Notes: generated by a model not told the origin, from the sequence alone. DNA of 64,000 nucleotides from Actinomortierella ambigua (GCA_016098155.1 JAAAJB010000027.1:38483-102482); one strand, 5' to 3'; positions 23,322 to 36,176 are shown, counted from the stretch's first letter. Program-made: numbers and translations.

Positions 23322-25376
23322 CTACTGCATGTTGCAATCGGGCATCTCTGGGATATTGGGTGTGCCATCTACGAGAATCATGGTTTAACACAACGTAAAA
23401 AAAGAGTCCTCTCCGATTAGTGTGCTGAAAAGTCAGTCAACAAGAACTGTTACGATATTCATTCCATGTGTGCATTGATTGATCTTTGGCCGTACCTGGG
23501 CCCATCTCCAGGCCGGGTGCCAGTTCATCCAGAATATCTGCTGGAGGCTGTCCGCAGTCTTGCATCTATGTTGGTTGTCGATCATGGAATGTGAGGATGA
23601 GAATCGCAGGACCCATTGTAGAATATCAAGCCTCGTTGCAGATCATTGATCGATCGGGGCATCACTTACGCCTTGCATCAACTCGATGACGCTCTTTGCC
23701 TGAGTCTCGCTCTTGTCGTCAAAATCAGGTCGCTCAAAGAACTCGACAATCTCCTTGACATATTGATACTGTTTCTCATAGCGAGTGTACTCCTCTTCTG
23801 AAATCTTGCTCTTGTTATCCTCAAGCCACTTGGGGTACTATTGTTTTGTAGAGCATCGCCATAGAAGAAGAGTATACGTATAAAATGCAAGCCGAGGTGA
23901 GTCTCTGTTTTTTTCTGCTTCCCCGGTTGCACTAGAAGTGCATCGTCTTCTTGGCAAACTGCCACGAGATAGTTGTCCTCTGTTGTGAATCCCTCTTTTT
24001 TCCTGTCCTTTTGCTGCCTAAAGTGAATTGCGTGAGCACACACACGCGTCGCTAGAATGAACGAAAAATCAAAACACCAGAAGAAACATACCTTTTGTGC
24101 CAAGTCCTGCATGGGCTCGTAAAGGATATCCTTGGACATGAGTTGCTCCATCATGCCTTCGAGCACGTTCTGGAAGTCTCCGCCTTCAGCCAGACCCTCC
24201 ATCTGACGCATCATTTCGGCCATCAGTGCCTCCTCTGAGTCCTCTGCCGCCTTGGCCTAATGAATAGAACGTGTTTTTAGTCGAGTGCTAAACCATTTTC
24301 CCGAGCAACAACAGAATTCATGAAAAGCTGACGTTTGTACGTCGCTTCGCTTCGAACGTGACCTCCCCTCCCTCCCGACATTCACAGGTGAAAAAAGCTA
24401 AATCACCAAGTGGAGCCAACCTTCCACGATGAGTGCCTATGTTTTCCTGCTGTCCCAGCTCTTTGATGAACCGAATGAAAGAAAACGGACCCAGAGCCCA
24501 CTCTGTCCGATCACGGGCATATTGTGACATGAGGCGAGACGAGAAGAGGCAGCCTCCCTCCACCTCTTCCCTGGTGTGTTGCACGGTCCGAGATGCCTTC
24601 CTTTTTGTTCTGTGATCCCCACCCCTTTTTTTCCCTCTCACAAAGGACTGCCCGAGCCGGGTTAACCTTGGATTGGCTAGATCACACGAGAGAAGGGTCA
24701 AGGACAATAACACCCATGTCTAAAAAAAAAAAAAAAAGCTTACATCGGCTTGCTCAGAGCTGTCCTTCAGCTTGTCCATAGTCTTGGCAATTCTGTCCTG
24801 GAACGAGCCACCAGCTGCCTTGTCGCCTCCAGCCGCCGGCGACGAGGGCGAGGGTGAACCAGGGGCTCCAGCACCAGCGACGTCAAGGTTCTTAAACATC
24901 TCCTCGAATGACTTTTGGAGCTCCTGATTGCCGCTCATCTCCTTCATCAGGTCCTCCATGCCAGCCGCAAGCTGCTTGGTGAATTCGTCGTTCGGGTCCA
25001 TGCCATCCTCATCGTCCTCATCCGGGTTGAAAAGGATCGACTCTGGTGTCCGTGCAGGCTTGTCACTCGAGGCTGCTGCTTTGCTGGTAGACGTTTCGGC
25101 CTTCTTTGTCGATGCAGGCTTTGCAGGTGCAGCTGGTTTGGGGCTCACAAACCCGTCCAGAGCGCCTAGAGGGGAGGGAAACAGTTCCACAGGCAATGAA
25201 GTATGCACATGAGTAAAATAGAGAAATGTAATGTCATGCCAATGCCTTTTTTTTTAGAGAGAAGGGGAGAAAGTAGAGTCTGGCGACAATGCAGGTGTGT
25301 GTGTGTTTTTACCATCCAAAAAGTCGTCGTCGACCTCCTCGTCGACAACGGTGGGCTTCTTTGTGGTTTCGGGCAT
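23322..25376 (-). CDS. PEX19: peroxisomal membrane protein import receptor Pex19
   Basis: Six exons join in frame: 25376-25313, 25165-24744, 24256-24092, 23837-23670, 23565-23496 and 23368-23322 (311 aa). Pex19 is the cytosolic chaperone and receptor that binds peroxisomal membrane proteins and delivers them to Pex3. The N-terminus is acidic (VVDEEVDDDFLDG), where the family binds Pex3. A Pro/Ala/Ser-rich linker and a helical core follow (DEFTKQLAAGMEDLMKEMSG; ILYEPMQDLAQKYPKWL). The conserved C-terminal part is LMQGMQDCGQPPADILDELA, and the protein ends in CNMQ, a CaaX farnesylation box carried on a 47-nt last exon. A terminal Gln favours farnesyl over geranylgeranyl transfer. The length is near the family norm of about 300 aa. 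The RUS1-family gene is divergent, sharing an 843-bp upstream region. Confidence 0.93.
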
Positions 25377-26219
25377 GATTGTATTAGTGGATATAACTGT
25401 GAGAGCGTGAAGAGTGGTGAAGGAGGAGAGGATGTGAAAAGAAGAGTGGGGAGGGGGGAAAGGGTGGTTGGAATCAAAGAAAGGAAAAGAAAAAAAAAAG
25501 GACAAAGGAGGCGGGGTGTGAGTCTTTGTGCAAAGCTACCTGTGTGTGTGCCTGGCAGAGACGGAGCAAACAAAGTTTACACATTCATGTGAGATCGTAG
25601 TCGGTGGAGCACCACTCCTCTGACTGTCCGACGGGTTGATTTTTTTCCCCCACACACAAAAGAAGAGACGACAGGGTCAGCTGCGAACAGCGGCTCGATC
25701 GGGTTGGGTACGTGTAGACCAGCCGTTTCGGCTCCCCATCCCTTGCCTTGCCTTCTCCTCGTCCATGCTTCTTTCCTCTCCCCTTTGGTAGGCCTTTGAT
25801 CACCCGTTGAATATAAACATGCCGTCGATTATTGCTCCTCTCTTTGCTCTGATTGCCATTCTCAGGGACAACATGATGAACTCTGGTTCAACGGACGACG
25901 ATCGGACGTGCTAGACTCTCTTGGTAGCAACACGCCGCACGGCTCTTTACTCTACAGACTCTGTCGCTCAAAGTGACCATACTGGTGCTTCTGGACACCT
26001 TTGCTGTGCGCTATGGATATCAAGCCTCGCTTGTCACCGTCCTAACTGGCATCAGATCCCCATCGCATCCGAGGCTCTCCGGCAAAAGGCAAAAGGCAAC
26101 AGGCAAAGCGCGCTGCATTTTGTGACTCGTCTTGCTGTACACGCCCTGCAGCCCTCTGTTTCGTGCATCAAACTCATTGTGCATCATGGAAGTCTCTTTC
26201 ATTCTCTCAACCACCTTTC
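25377..26219. other. divergent promoter region (PEX19 / RUS1-like)
   Basis: 843 bp between two divergently transcribed genes. Immediately upstream of the PEX19 start the sequence is purine-rich on the plus strand. No supported gene is seen; a low-quality minus frame at about 25585-25803 is not convincing. Confidence 0.45.
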
Positions 26220-26817
26220 ATGATTGTCAGGAGTGCCTGCTCAAGGATGCCTCGCATCCTGTGTCCTTTGTCAACTAGCCGACTGCCTTTTTATCGGCAT
26301 TGTTTGATCCCGACACGCCGAAACGAGGATTTCCTAACACACGTTGTTCGCGCAGGATCGACACGAGCCTCATACGCGACTTCCCACAAGGATGGCAGCA
26401 AAGACAACAAGGACAAGACCCCACACTCGCGAATTGTGTTTCAGCGCAAGCGCAAGATGGGTGTGTCACGGTGGCAGGCGTTTCTACTAGGAGATGAGTC
26501 TCTTCAGCCTCTTCAGGACGTGACCCCACAGGGTCTGGATAAAGATGCAGAGAAGACAATGTCGTTTAAGCAAATCATACTCTCGCCACAGACAGCACTC
26601 GCCGTCTTCTTGCCAAAAGGGTATCCCCACTCGGTCACTTCAAACTACTGGCCCTTTGCTAAATGGCAGTTCTACCATAACGTGGCTGGATCTGTCTCTT
26701 CGGGTACTTTTTTTCTCAGTAGACAGATCAAATATGGGCCATCGCCATAGGATAAGCTGTTCTCCAGGTGATTGACTTTGTTGAAACCCTCGTCTCCGTT
26801 CTCCCCTTCTCTCCCCC

Positions 26818-26867
<50 letters not shown>

Positions 26868-28571
26868 CACCTCCATCCGGTCCCCTCTCCCTCCTCCTCC
26901 TCAATAGTCATCTCCACGCAGGCACTCCTCTTTGCCATGGGGCTCGGAGCAGGATCCATTCCGGTATGACTCAACAATCCAGTGATTAGTCGGTATGGTA
27001 GTGCAAACATTTCTCGTCACACAGTGGCGATTTCCCAACAATATTTTTTGTAACGGTTTTGTGCACCACAACCCCTTTCAATTTTTTTTTTTTCATATCC
27101 AACAAAATCACTGTGCCCTCTCTAGATGGCAGCTGCATTAAACTGGATCATCAAGGACGGTTTGGGTCAGCTGGGAGGTGTCGTGTACGCGTCCTTTGTG
27201 AGTGATAAGTTTGACTCGGAACCCAAGCGATTCCGGTTCCAAGCAACTGTTGCCATGCAAGGAGCCAACATCCTCGAGCTCCTATCGCCTCTTTGGCCAG
27301 GCTCATTCCTCTTTATTGCCTCGGTTTCCAATATTGGTACGTCTTGATACGCACTCAATGACTAGCAAAAGCACCTGTTGTTACCCTTTATGGAGAAGGG
27401 CTATTACAACTCACACGTCTTTTTTTTTCTCCCTTTAAACAGGTAAAAACATGGCATGGTTGGCCAGCTCTGCGACACGGGCACAAATGAACAAAACTTT
27501 TGCTCTCCGCGACAAGTGAGTTATTTATACATGTCACAATGCAACACTCTCCCCTTGTGTTTGCATATAAAGTCCTTAACGATGCATTCACTTCGAAACA
27601 GCCTAGGTGATATCACGGGAAAGACAGGATCGCAGACGACAGCGGCAGGACTTGTGGGTACTGAGCACTGAAGAACTCTGCTCAGGTGTACAAGCATGCT
27701 TTCCAACATACGACGAGAGGGTCACTCACGCCTGAATCCAAACTCCTACCCTCCCCCCCCCCTTATCTCACGTACCTTCTTTAAACTAGGCACTGGATTG
27801 GGTGTCATCATTGCAGCCATTATGAGCCGTGCTTCGTCCGACCCAGCAGTCCTTCCACTGATACCGATGTGCCTGACCTTCTTACCCTTCTCGATCTTCA
27901 ACATCTACTCCAATTACCGGTCGAGCCAGTTTGTCACCACTCCGTCGTTCAACATCCCACGGACAGAGACCATCTTTTACGCTTTGCTGCGCGACCTTAT
28001 GGCAACGAACGCGCTGCATGCGCCACCAACCGTGATCTACGAGGTTCAGGACCTGGAGAAGCACATCCTATCGCCAGAGGACATTGCCGAGGATGAAGTC
28101 TTTGTGCGCAAGTACAAGTCGACTTTCCGGGTAAAGGTCAACATTGAACCGGATTTGGAAACATTTGCCCGAGAGTATGGTACTGCGGCTCTGGACCGTG
28201 CATTGGCGCAGCAAGGGCTTGAGCGGCGCAATGGTCGAGAAAAGTACTACATGGCCATCACGGGTCTTTCGACCAAGAGACCCACGGTGACCATCTGGTT
28301 TGACCGGCAGGCCAAGACAGCCGACATCCTTAGGGGATTCTACCATGCCTGCACGACACGACTGATGATAGAACGCGAGGTCGGTGAAGAGAGCAGCAAC
28401 ATTACTGGCTTGGCAGGCGAGCGCGAAACAGCGGTGGTGCACCGGGCGCACGAGCACGTGCGGCGGGCGATGCCCAGTGTGATGGCGGCGCTGGTGCGGC
28501 GTGGATGGGACACGGAGAGCCACTTTTTGACGGATGGCGACCAGCATCACATTCATATCAGCAGGCAGTAG
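26220..28571 (+). CDS. RUS1 family protein (DUF647)
   Basis: Six exons join in frame: 26220-26703, 26908-26963, 27126-27336, 27443-27515, 27602-27657 and 27790-28571 (553 aa). Plant members are needed for root UV-B responses and vitamin B6-related functions; the animal member is C16orf58/RUSF1. The biochemical role is not settled. Family landmarks are YPHSVTSNYWPFAKWQ, STQALLFAMGLGAGSIPMAA, LNWIIKDGLGQLGGVVYASF and NMAWLASSATRAQMNKTF, with the membrane-like GLGVIIAAIMS further on. The basic, Ser/Arg-rich first 60 residues look like a mitochondrial presequence (inference). A second ATG at 26247 is a possible start. Intron 1 contains a long (CT)n tract just before its acceptor. The joined protein matches the family along its length, so this call is firm although its function is not. 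Confidence 0.9.
26823..26864 (+). repeat. (CT)n tract in RUS1-like intron 1
   Basis: About 21 uninterrupted CT units lie inside intron 1 (26704-26907), about 45 bp upstream of the TAG acceptor at 26905-26907. This places them as an extended polypyrimidine tract. Confidence 0.9.
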
Positions 28572-29297
28572 CGGGATGAAAGGAGGGCGTGTTGCGCGAG
28601 ATATATTTTTTCCTTTTCCTTCATTAAACACAACAAAATAGAGCATGTTATTGTATGTAGGACGACAGGTGGGTAGGAGGGGAGATGGATTGGAGGATGT
28701 GGCGCTATGGAGCGAGGAGGGAGGCGGTGCGTTTCTTATATTTTTAGCCTCGACGTGAATCCTCAATTGAATCAGGTATGCCGGCGAGTATTACGACGGC
28801 GTATTGCAACATATCGACACCAAAGACGAAGGACACTTCCTCGGACCCCGTCGGCTTTTTTTGTTTGGGCGACGGATTCAAAGTCGAAACAGGGGAAATG
28901 ATCCCATTGGTTTTATTTTTTTATAGGGACGGTGTCAGAATCAATTGATCAAAAGTTTGCAACTGCCCTCTCTCTCTCCCCCACCCACCGTTGCTGACCC
29001 TGCCAGTTGTTCTCTACCCAACGCCCTCCCCCCCCCTTTTTCCTTCGCCATCATTCGCACCATTGCCCTTTTTATTCATTCTTGGTGCAGCATAGCAATC
29101 AACGGCACACAGAAAAAAAAAAGAAGGAAGCGACCCTTATTGTTCCCCTCTTGCCACCTCCTCCCCTACCCTTCTCGTCCCCTGTTTGACTCTTTCTTTC
29201 ATGGTCCCCGTCTTCCCCTAGCTGGAAATGAACGCTCTGCATTCGCTCAAACAGTAGCCTTTTTTTTTTGTGTTGACGGAGTGAGCCAAAGCCTGAA
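28572..29297. other. intergenic region before PMT2-like gene
   Basis: 726 bp between two plus-strand genes. The right half is CT-rich with C-runs, typical of a fungal promoter and leader. Frames at 28945-29604 overlap the PMT2 start in another frame and are not supported. Confidence 0.45.
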
Positions 29298-32200
29298 ATG
29301 TTCTCCTTTTCTACTCCCTCCTCTTCGTCATCGTCGTCCTCCTTCTTTTCCTCCTCGAATTCTTCCTCTTATTCCAGTGCCTCAGCCAACAACGGCAACT
29401 ACTTCAATCCAGGCGGCATCGACTTTGACCTCCCACCGGCTCATCCGCCCCATCATCAGATCCACATCACCACCATCGAAGAGGAAGACGAAAGCGAGTA
29501 CATCCAAATCTCTTCACACGATACCAGTACTCCAGTGCGCTCTGTCACCGCGTCTCCAGCCCTCTCCTTCGATACATCGGCCTCTCCTGACGCGACTGCA
29601 CTAAGCGATCCTCCCACGCCGCAGCAACAACCCACACGCTACCCACGCACGCGCCATAGCCTCAACTCCAGCACCCCATTACCGCTTTACTCATCGCGTA
29701 CTCAGAGGATGCGCAACGGCTCAAGCTCGTCCGTTGATCAGACAGGCAAACCCGTCTACCGCGGTTTTGGACCACGCACCACCAGTGATGGCGTCGTCGA
29801 AGATGATCTCCATGGTACGACATCAGCAGCAGCAGCAGCAGCAGGGGTAGGTGGTAGCACAGTCCGTTATCATCGATCGTACAACAACAACAGCGACTCT
29901 GACGATGATGCTGAGGGCTATTTTGTCGGCAACCATCACGTTCGATCGGGCCACCATCGGTATCCGGGCTTCCGTAGCCGTCGCGGGTTGCCCTGGTACA
30001 AGCACCGTGAGACGCAGATCGTAGGCTCCATCCTGGTGATGTCGCTCATCGTGCGCCTCTGGAAGATCGGCTATCCAACCTCGGTTGTGTAAGTAGAATT
30101 CTCTTTCTTATTGTTACTTTTTTTTATGTTTGTTTGGTTTGCCAATGTCGTTTAATTCGCATGAACCAACATAATCAAAGAGCAAAGAACAAGAAAGTAC
30201 ATACCCACATGCCTCCAAAGTCCAAGTCGACAACAGGCTCACAAAAACCATCAGCCATATTGAGACTGACCCTCCCACGCCTCTTCCTTTTCCCTTTTTT
30301 TTTTTTTATGTACTTGATCTTAGTTTTGATGAAGTGCACTTTGGTGGATTTGCAAGCAAGTATCTCAAAGGTCGATTCTTCATGGATGTACACCCACCTC
30401 TGGCGAAAATGTTGATTGCTCTTGTCGGATGGCTAGCTGGGCTGGATCCACAGTTTACCTTTGCCGAGATTGGCATGTACGTTGTCTGTGGCTCACTATT
30501 CACCCATTATTATTAGATAATTGATGAACTTTACTTCTCTGCATCCATTATTAACCTTGTAATGTCACCTCTTTGGGGGGGAAATAGGGACTACATCGAG
30601 CCAAAGGTTCCATATATCGCTATGCGACTTTTGGGCGGTCTGATGGGCGTGGCCGTGGTTCCCATGGCTTACTACACTGTCCGAAACTCGGGTCACTCGA
30701 TTCACGCTTCGATCCTGGCAGCAGTGCTGGTCCTGTTCGGTAAGAGTCGTTGTTTTGGAGAGAGAAAAGGGGGGGGGGGATGGGTGAATATAGGTGTGAA
30801 AAATGGGCGAATCATGGTTTCCCACATGCCCGCCCTCTCTACTGCGATTATCGGTTGGACCCTGAGGAATCTACAACGGCACGGGGCACAAAAGAGAGCG
30901 AGCTATGATTGTCATCTCACACAACCATCAAAACACAATCTTTTATCGCCTCTTTTTTTTAATTTTCCAACCAACAATATAGAAAACTCCCTTGTCACGC
31001 AGAGTCGATTGATCCTACTAGACTCCCCCCTCGTCTTCTTCACAGCCTTCACCGCACTGGCATGGACCAACTTTTACGCGGAGCGGATGCGTCCGTTCTC
31101 GGACGACTGGTTCATTTGGCTTTGCCTGACAGGTTTTGGCCTTGGTCTGTCCGGGTCGGTCAAGTGGGTTGGGCTGTTCATCATTGCAACGATCGGCACA
31201 TCGACGATTTATCAGCTGTGGTTGCTTTGGGGCGACCTCAAGGTGCCCGTGCGGACGTGGGTGCACCATTTTCTGGCAAGAGCCGTGTTTTTGATTGCGC
31301 TGCCGATCGTGGTCTACATGTTTATGTTTGAGATTCACTTTTTGATCCTACGCTCCAGCGGCGATGGTGATGGCTTCATGAGTGCGCCCTTCCAGATGAC
31401 TCTTGGATACTCCCTCAATGACTCGCCGCTCCGTGTCGCTTATGGTGCCACAGTCAACATTCGCCATTTGGGTAGCCAGGGCGGTTACCTGCATTCGCAT
31501 ACCTCCAACTACGAAACTGGAAGCAAGCGTAAGTTGATATATTTTTTGTGCACTGCTTTATGAGTGGATACCCCATTAATTGAACCCCCTCTCGGCCGCT
31601 TTCACGCAACATATCATCTAACATTTCTTTCTTTCTCTCCTCTCATTAGAACAACAAATCACGCTCTACCCCCACAAGGATCAGAATAACGACTGGGTCA
31701 TTCAAAAGGCAGATGGCGCACTCTCGGAAAGCCTCGAATATATCAAGCACGGCGATATTATTCGATTGTCGCATGTGTCAACACATAAGCGCTTGCATTC
31801 GCACGACAACAAGGCGCCCGTGACGGACACCGAGAACCACTTTGAGGTGTCTGGCTATGGCCATGAAGGTTTTGAGGGTGACAGCAACGATAATTGGCGA
31901 GTGGAGATTGTCGATTATGAGGGCCGAAACGCCGAGGCTGGCAAGGAGCTGCATACATTGCGGTCACGGTTCAAGCTCGTTCATATCAACATGAGCTGTG
32001 ATCTCTTCTCGCACAAGGTCAAGCTCCCCAAGTGGGCTTTTGAGCAGCAAGAGGTGACTTGCATGCGCAGCGCTGCACCTGCCATGACTACTTGGATGAT
32101 CGAGTCGAACGCTTATGCAAACTGTAAGTTTTTTGAAGTATTTTTTTTTTCATTCGAGAATCTCCCACTTTTGATTTGTTCGTATTTCTCTATTTCCGTC

Positions 32201-33437
32201 GCACAGCTACTGAACACTTTATTTTTTCCTGGTTTTTTTTTTTTTTTTTTTTTTGGGTGAAATGCTTCTAGTTCCAAAGGATGCAGAGATGGTCAACTAC
32301 AAAAAGCCTGGCTTCTTTGGCAAGTTTTTCGAGCTGAACAAGGTGATGTGGAAGACAAACCAAGGCCTGACCGAGTCTCACCCTTACGATTCACGTCCAT
32401 CATCATGGATCTGGCTGCGTCGCGGCATCAGCTTCTGGGGCAAGGAGAACCGCCACATCTACTTGGTCGGCAACTGGTTCACGTGGTATGCAGCGTCGGT
32501 GTCGGTGGTCCTGTACGTGCTGATCCGGCTCCTGTTGGTATTGCGCGACAAACGAGGATACCGCGACAATTTCCGGGGTCTGCGCGAGTACTATGAGCTG
32601 TCGGGTGGATTCTTCTTCATGGCATGGGCGTATCACTACCTGCCGTTCTTCCTGATGGGTCGTCAGCTGTTCTTACACCACTATTTGCCAGCGCTGTATT
32701 TTGGCATCCTGTTGTTCTGTGTGACCTTTGATCTCGCCTGTCGGTTCATCCCCAACCGCCACCGTGTCATCGCCCTCGTCCTGATCTCGTCCATCGCCAT
32801 CTATGTCTTCCGAGCACGCGCGCCCTTGGTCTATGGCTCCAACTGGACCCGCAACGACTGTTTGGCCTCAAAGCTATTGGACACTTGGGATTACGACTGC
32901 ACTCAGTACCCGGAGACCTATGACTTTTATCAGAGCCAGAACGCCCCCGGTACGGTCATGCCAGATCCCATGGTGGGCCGCATTATCGACCCACCTGGTA
33001 GCGTTAATAACAGTGACGGCAACAGCAGCAGTGACGGTGTAAGCTCGGTCTCGGCAGAGGACTCGGTCCCCATGGCAGAAGACGCCAAGGCGGCTGTGCA
33101 GGAAGGCCTTACAAGTTTGACGGAAAGGATTGGGAAGCAGCTGGAAACAGAGAAGGAAAAGAAAGCGGAGGAAGGACATGGTAACCAACAACAACAACCA
33201 CCACCTCCTCCTCCTGCGAAGCCTGTCCCCCAACCTCCTGGCCAGGTAGCCGCTCAAGAGGGGCAGCCTCCATCACCTCATCCTAGAGATGGTCCGTCAA
33301 AGCAGTCGCAGAGCGAGGTCACAGCGGAGGCTGAGCGTAATTCGGAAGAAGATGATAGTGAAGGCGAGGAAGTTGATGGTGGCTATGATGCTGAAAAGGA
33401 GCCGGTGGCAGCCGCTGTGGAAGCGAAAGAAGATTAA
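29298..33437 (+). CDS. PMT2-type protein O-mannosyltransferase
   Basis: Six exons join in frame: 29298-30088, 30324-30476, 30588-30739, 30983-31528, 31650-32123 and 32272-33437 (1093 aa). It is an ER membrane enzyme moving mannose from dolichol-phosphate-mannose to Ser/Thr of secretory proteins. A disordered Ser/His-rich N-terminus (about 240 aa) is unusually long. The first TM precedes the catalytic Asp-Glu pair 266-267 in FDEVHFGG, with DVHPPLAKM after it. A multi-TM region and a lumenal MIR domain follow (GYLHSHTSNYETGS; GDIIRLSHVSTHKRLHSHD, about 500-690), then the C-terminal TM bundle with GRQLFLHHYLPALYFGIL (from 835). That block and VPKDAEMVNYKKPGF point to the PMT2 subfamily, which normally pairs with a PMT1-type partner. 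The tail (about 150 aa) is Pro/Glu-rich and probably disordered. The usual length is 750-800 aa; the excess is at the two ends. Confidence 0.93.
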
Positions 33438-34730
33438 AGACTCTTTTTTTTTTCATTTGCCCTGGATGGCAAAAAAAAAGGCCCTGGCTCAACATTGCTC
33501 CAGTAGACATGTTCAACATTCACTTATTGTCCTTACTGAGGCGCGCCTGCCTTGGCAAAACTGATAAAAATTGCCAGCATTAGGACAGACCCTTTAGACA
33601 TTAGAGATAGAAGGGGTGGTGGTAGTAATAGACGCACAATGACAAACAATTTGGACTTCACAAACTATATCTTTGAACCACTAGCAAGAATTAAATCCGC
33701 CGATTGCCAGGCGCCTTCGGGGACATCAGAGTTTGGTTTACAGACCTACAGTACAGGAATGGTGCCTAGGGAGAAAGTCGCACCTTTTTTTTTTAATTAA
33801 CAAGGAACATGTCTACACGACCTCTATACTACAGAAGTGGTATGTGGGGAATGAAGAGACAGGCCGTCATACATCAACTCTTGGGTATAAAGCCCGCTGG
33901 AAAAACCATTGCTTAGGTCAAGTGCATGAGGATCATGCACTAGCCCACCGCAATCGCCGACTGCCTTGCGGACCTCCGGCTCTCTGTAAACTTGTGACAG
34001 AGACGTGGCCCTAGGTGCAATGTCGTAGGCACCCTCGTTAACTAAACATTAACAGCCCCAACACCCTTCATCATCCTCTCCGTCCTCTCTCCCGCCTTCG
34101 TCGAGTGTTTATGTCTTCCTCTTGGCCGGCTATCATCGCCACACTGTGAACGCCAGCTGAGGGTCTGCGACTGTGGGAAGGCACGCACCTCTGTGCATGT
34201 GTGTTGGAAAGGGAGGGCAGGGCGATGCTCGGTAGTGTTTCGCACAAAAATAAACCCCACGCCAAGAGTAGGGTGGCATCTTTGTCCTTGGACAACGGAG
34301 AAGGGATGCATAGTCGAAACTGGCCAAGATGATCTTGTTGCGGAGGAGATAGTCGTTCAAACTAAAGTGTCCTTTTTTATTATCTGATAGGGGGCTGAGA
34401 GGGCGCGCCCGCCTCGGGGGGTCTTGGGTTGTTGGGGACGAAGAGTTCGGAAAGAGCGAGAGTCTCAAGGGATCTGAGCGCTGATCGCGACTGGGTCCAT
34501 CTCTGTTTTCCCAGTTTTTTTTTTTTCAATTGCAAGGAACACATCTGACGGTTTCTACATAACTGAAGGTAAAGAGACTACAAAACGCCAACGTGCACCT
34601 TTTTTTTTTTTTTCAACTGCAAGAATATTTGTTTTCCCAGTTATCACAGTGTGACAACTCAAGAAACGCCACCAATTGCTTATGTTTGCCACGGTCTCAG
34701 AATGGTAAAAAATTCAGGTCCGATATGAAA
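33438..34730. other. 1.3 kb intergenic region
   Basis: No supported gene. It contains a 9-bp perfect hairpin (33921-33941) and two similar T-run units (T-tract followed by CAAYTGCAAG) near 34512-34535 and 34600-34624, ahead of the tRNA gene. Confidence 0.4.
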
Positions 34731-34811
34731 GACACGATGGCCGAGCGGTTAAGGCGTGAGACTCGAAATCTCATGGGATTTCCCGCGCAGGTTCAAATCC
34801 TGCTCGTGTCG
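34731..34811 (+). tRNA. tRNA-Ser (anticodon CGA)
   Basis: A full cloverleaf can be drawn. The acceptor stem is GACACGA with TCGTGTC (34804-34810) and discriminator G. The A-box region is TGGCCGAGCGGTT. The anticodon stem is TGAGA/TCTCA with loop CTCGAAA, giving anticodon CGA (reads UCG). A long variable arm (TGGGATTTCCCGC) marks class II, as expected for Ser. The T arm is GCAGG-TTCAAAT-CCTGC. There is no intron. Confidence 0.95.
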
Positions 34812-36176
34812 TTATCTTTTGCCATTTCTTTTGGATCCTCATGCTTAGAGAGCCCAGAAATCCTCTATTTGACAACCCGGGTTGTCACGCAATCCTTGGC
34901 AACCCATTTTTTTTTTCAAGGGCCGCAAAAGAGGGCTTCATTCTTCAGCGCCCGTTACAACAATATAGGATAAAGACTATCTGTTATGGAGAAGGTGACC
35001 CAGAAAAGATATGAGCCAATTATACAGAGCAGATAGATCGACTACATGCTAGAACATGAGGAGAATCTGAAAGGGGAGGCGAAGTCCATAAAGGTAGGTT
35101 ACATGAGGGGCCAGTGGTCAGAAAGGTCCAAGGGTAGTGGTATCTCCACCCTTTCGTCGTCATTTGTGTCTTGTCTTGGTCGGTATCGTCTCCACCGGTG
35201 CCGTACCACGCGATGTTAGGAGGATATCGGCTCTTCAAGCTCCGTTGGCGCCAACTCTAGGAGGAGGAGTGTCATGCCAGAATCCTTGCCAGGGACAGGC
35301 CACATGTCTCCAAAGGTCACATCCTCTGTGGCCACGACAATGTGTTGCGAGCGGTGCCAGATCCTGCGCATCTGTTGGTATGAGAGGTCCGAGGCTGCGG
35401 TTGAGTCTGCTTCTGTGGGTCGTCTCAGCGAGTCTTTGAGTTTGGCATGGGCAAGCGCGGACCTTACACAGGTGGTGGTGGGGGGGACATCATTAGTAGG
35501 TGTGTCAAATAGGAGGCTATGTCTGTTGGGGTCCTCATCTTCGCCACACGCCTCCTCCTTTCCGAGAAATCTCACATATCGACGCGGAAAGGAGACACCA
35601 TGATTGTTCTGCTAATGAACATTTCCCGTGTCTCACATCGTTTGCTCGTGTTGACTCTAGTTACGCAGCGAAGCGCTTGATGGTACGTGTTTGAACACTC
35701 GCTTGTGAGCAGGGACTCGGGGCTCCCACTTTGCAACTCCCCACTAGCCACACCAACTGTTTTCGTTCGGGACGAGATGAAAGCGAGGTTGGGCTAGCTG
35801 GTCGTTCACTGGAGCTAGTCCTTTCTTGGACTTGGAGGATCAACCGAGTAGCTACCGGCAGACTCTAGTATGTGGCCATTTAGCAGACAGAAAATCTCAA
35901 AGTTGCTGCAAGGTACAAATATTCTGTTGCTTGTGTCACAATAAACAATACCCGCCTCTCTCATTCTCAATTGTTTTCTCCATCCGCCCTGACATCATCG
36001 AGTCATTGCATTTTCGCCTCCATTCGATTCCGTATACAAATTCTACTATTTCTCGTTCCTGGTAGTCTCTCTTCATGGTACTCATTGACAAATCTGCTAT
36101 GAACGCGTTTCGTGGAGCCGTGGATACCGAACTGGCTTCTTACCCATCCAACTGTGTTTAGCCATCTCTACAATCC
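34812..36176. other. intergenic region with possible gene remnant
   Basis: 1.36 kb. It holds one orphan frame on the minus strand (35216-35575, listed separately) and the 5' region of the kinase gene, including an in-frame ATG at 36075 that is followed by TAG at 36159. Confidence 0.4.
35216..35575 (-). pseudogene. orphan ORF fragment, unknown
   Basis: A 119-residue open frame of protein-like composition (segments such as LSYQQMRRIWHRSQHIVVA and DSGMTLLLLELAPTELEEP) without a recognisable domain, partner exon or promoter. Its position beside a decaying kinase-repeat gene suggests a remnant of a multicopy, lineage-specific family. It may also be a chance frame. No function is proposed. Confidence 0.3.

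Noticed and set aside
35661..36065. Short frames before the kinase gene
   Set aside because: Under 80 residues, no motif, and they overlap the likely promoter.
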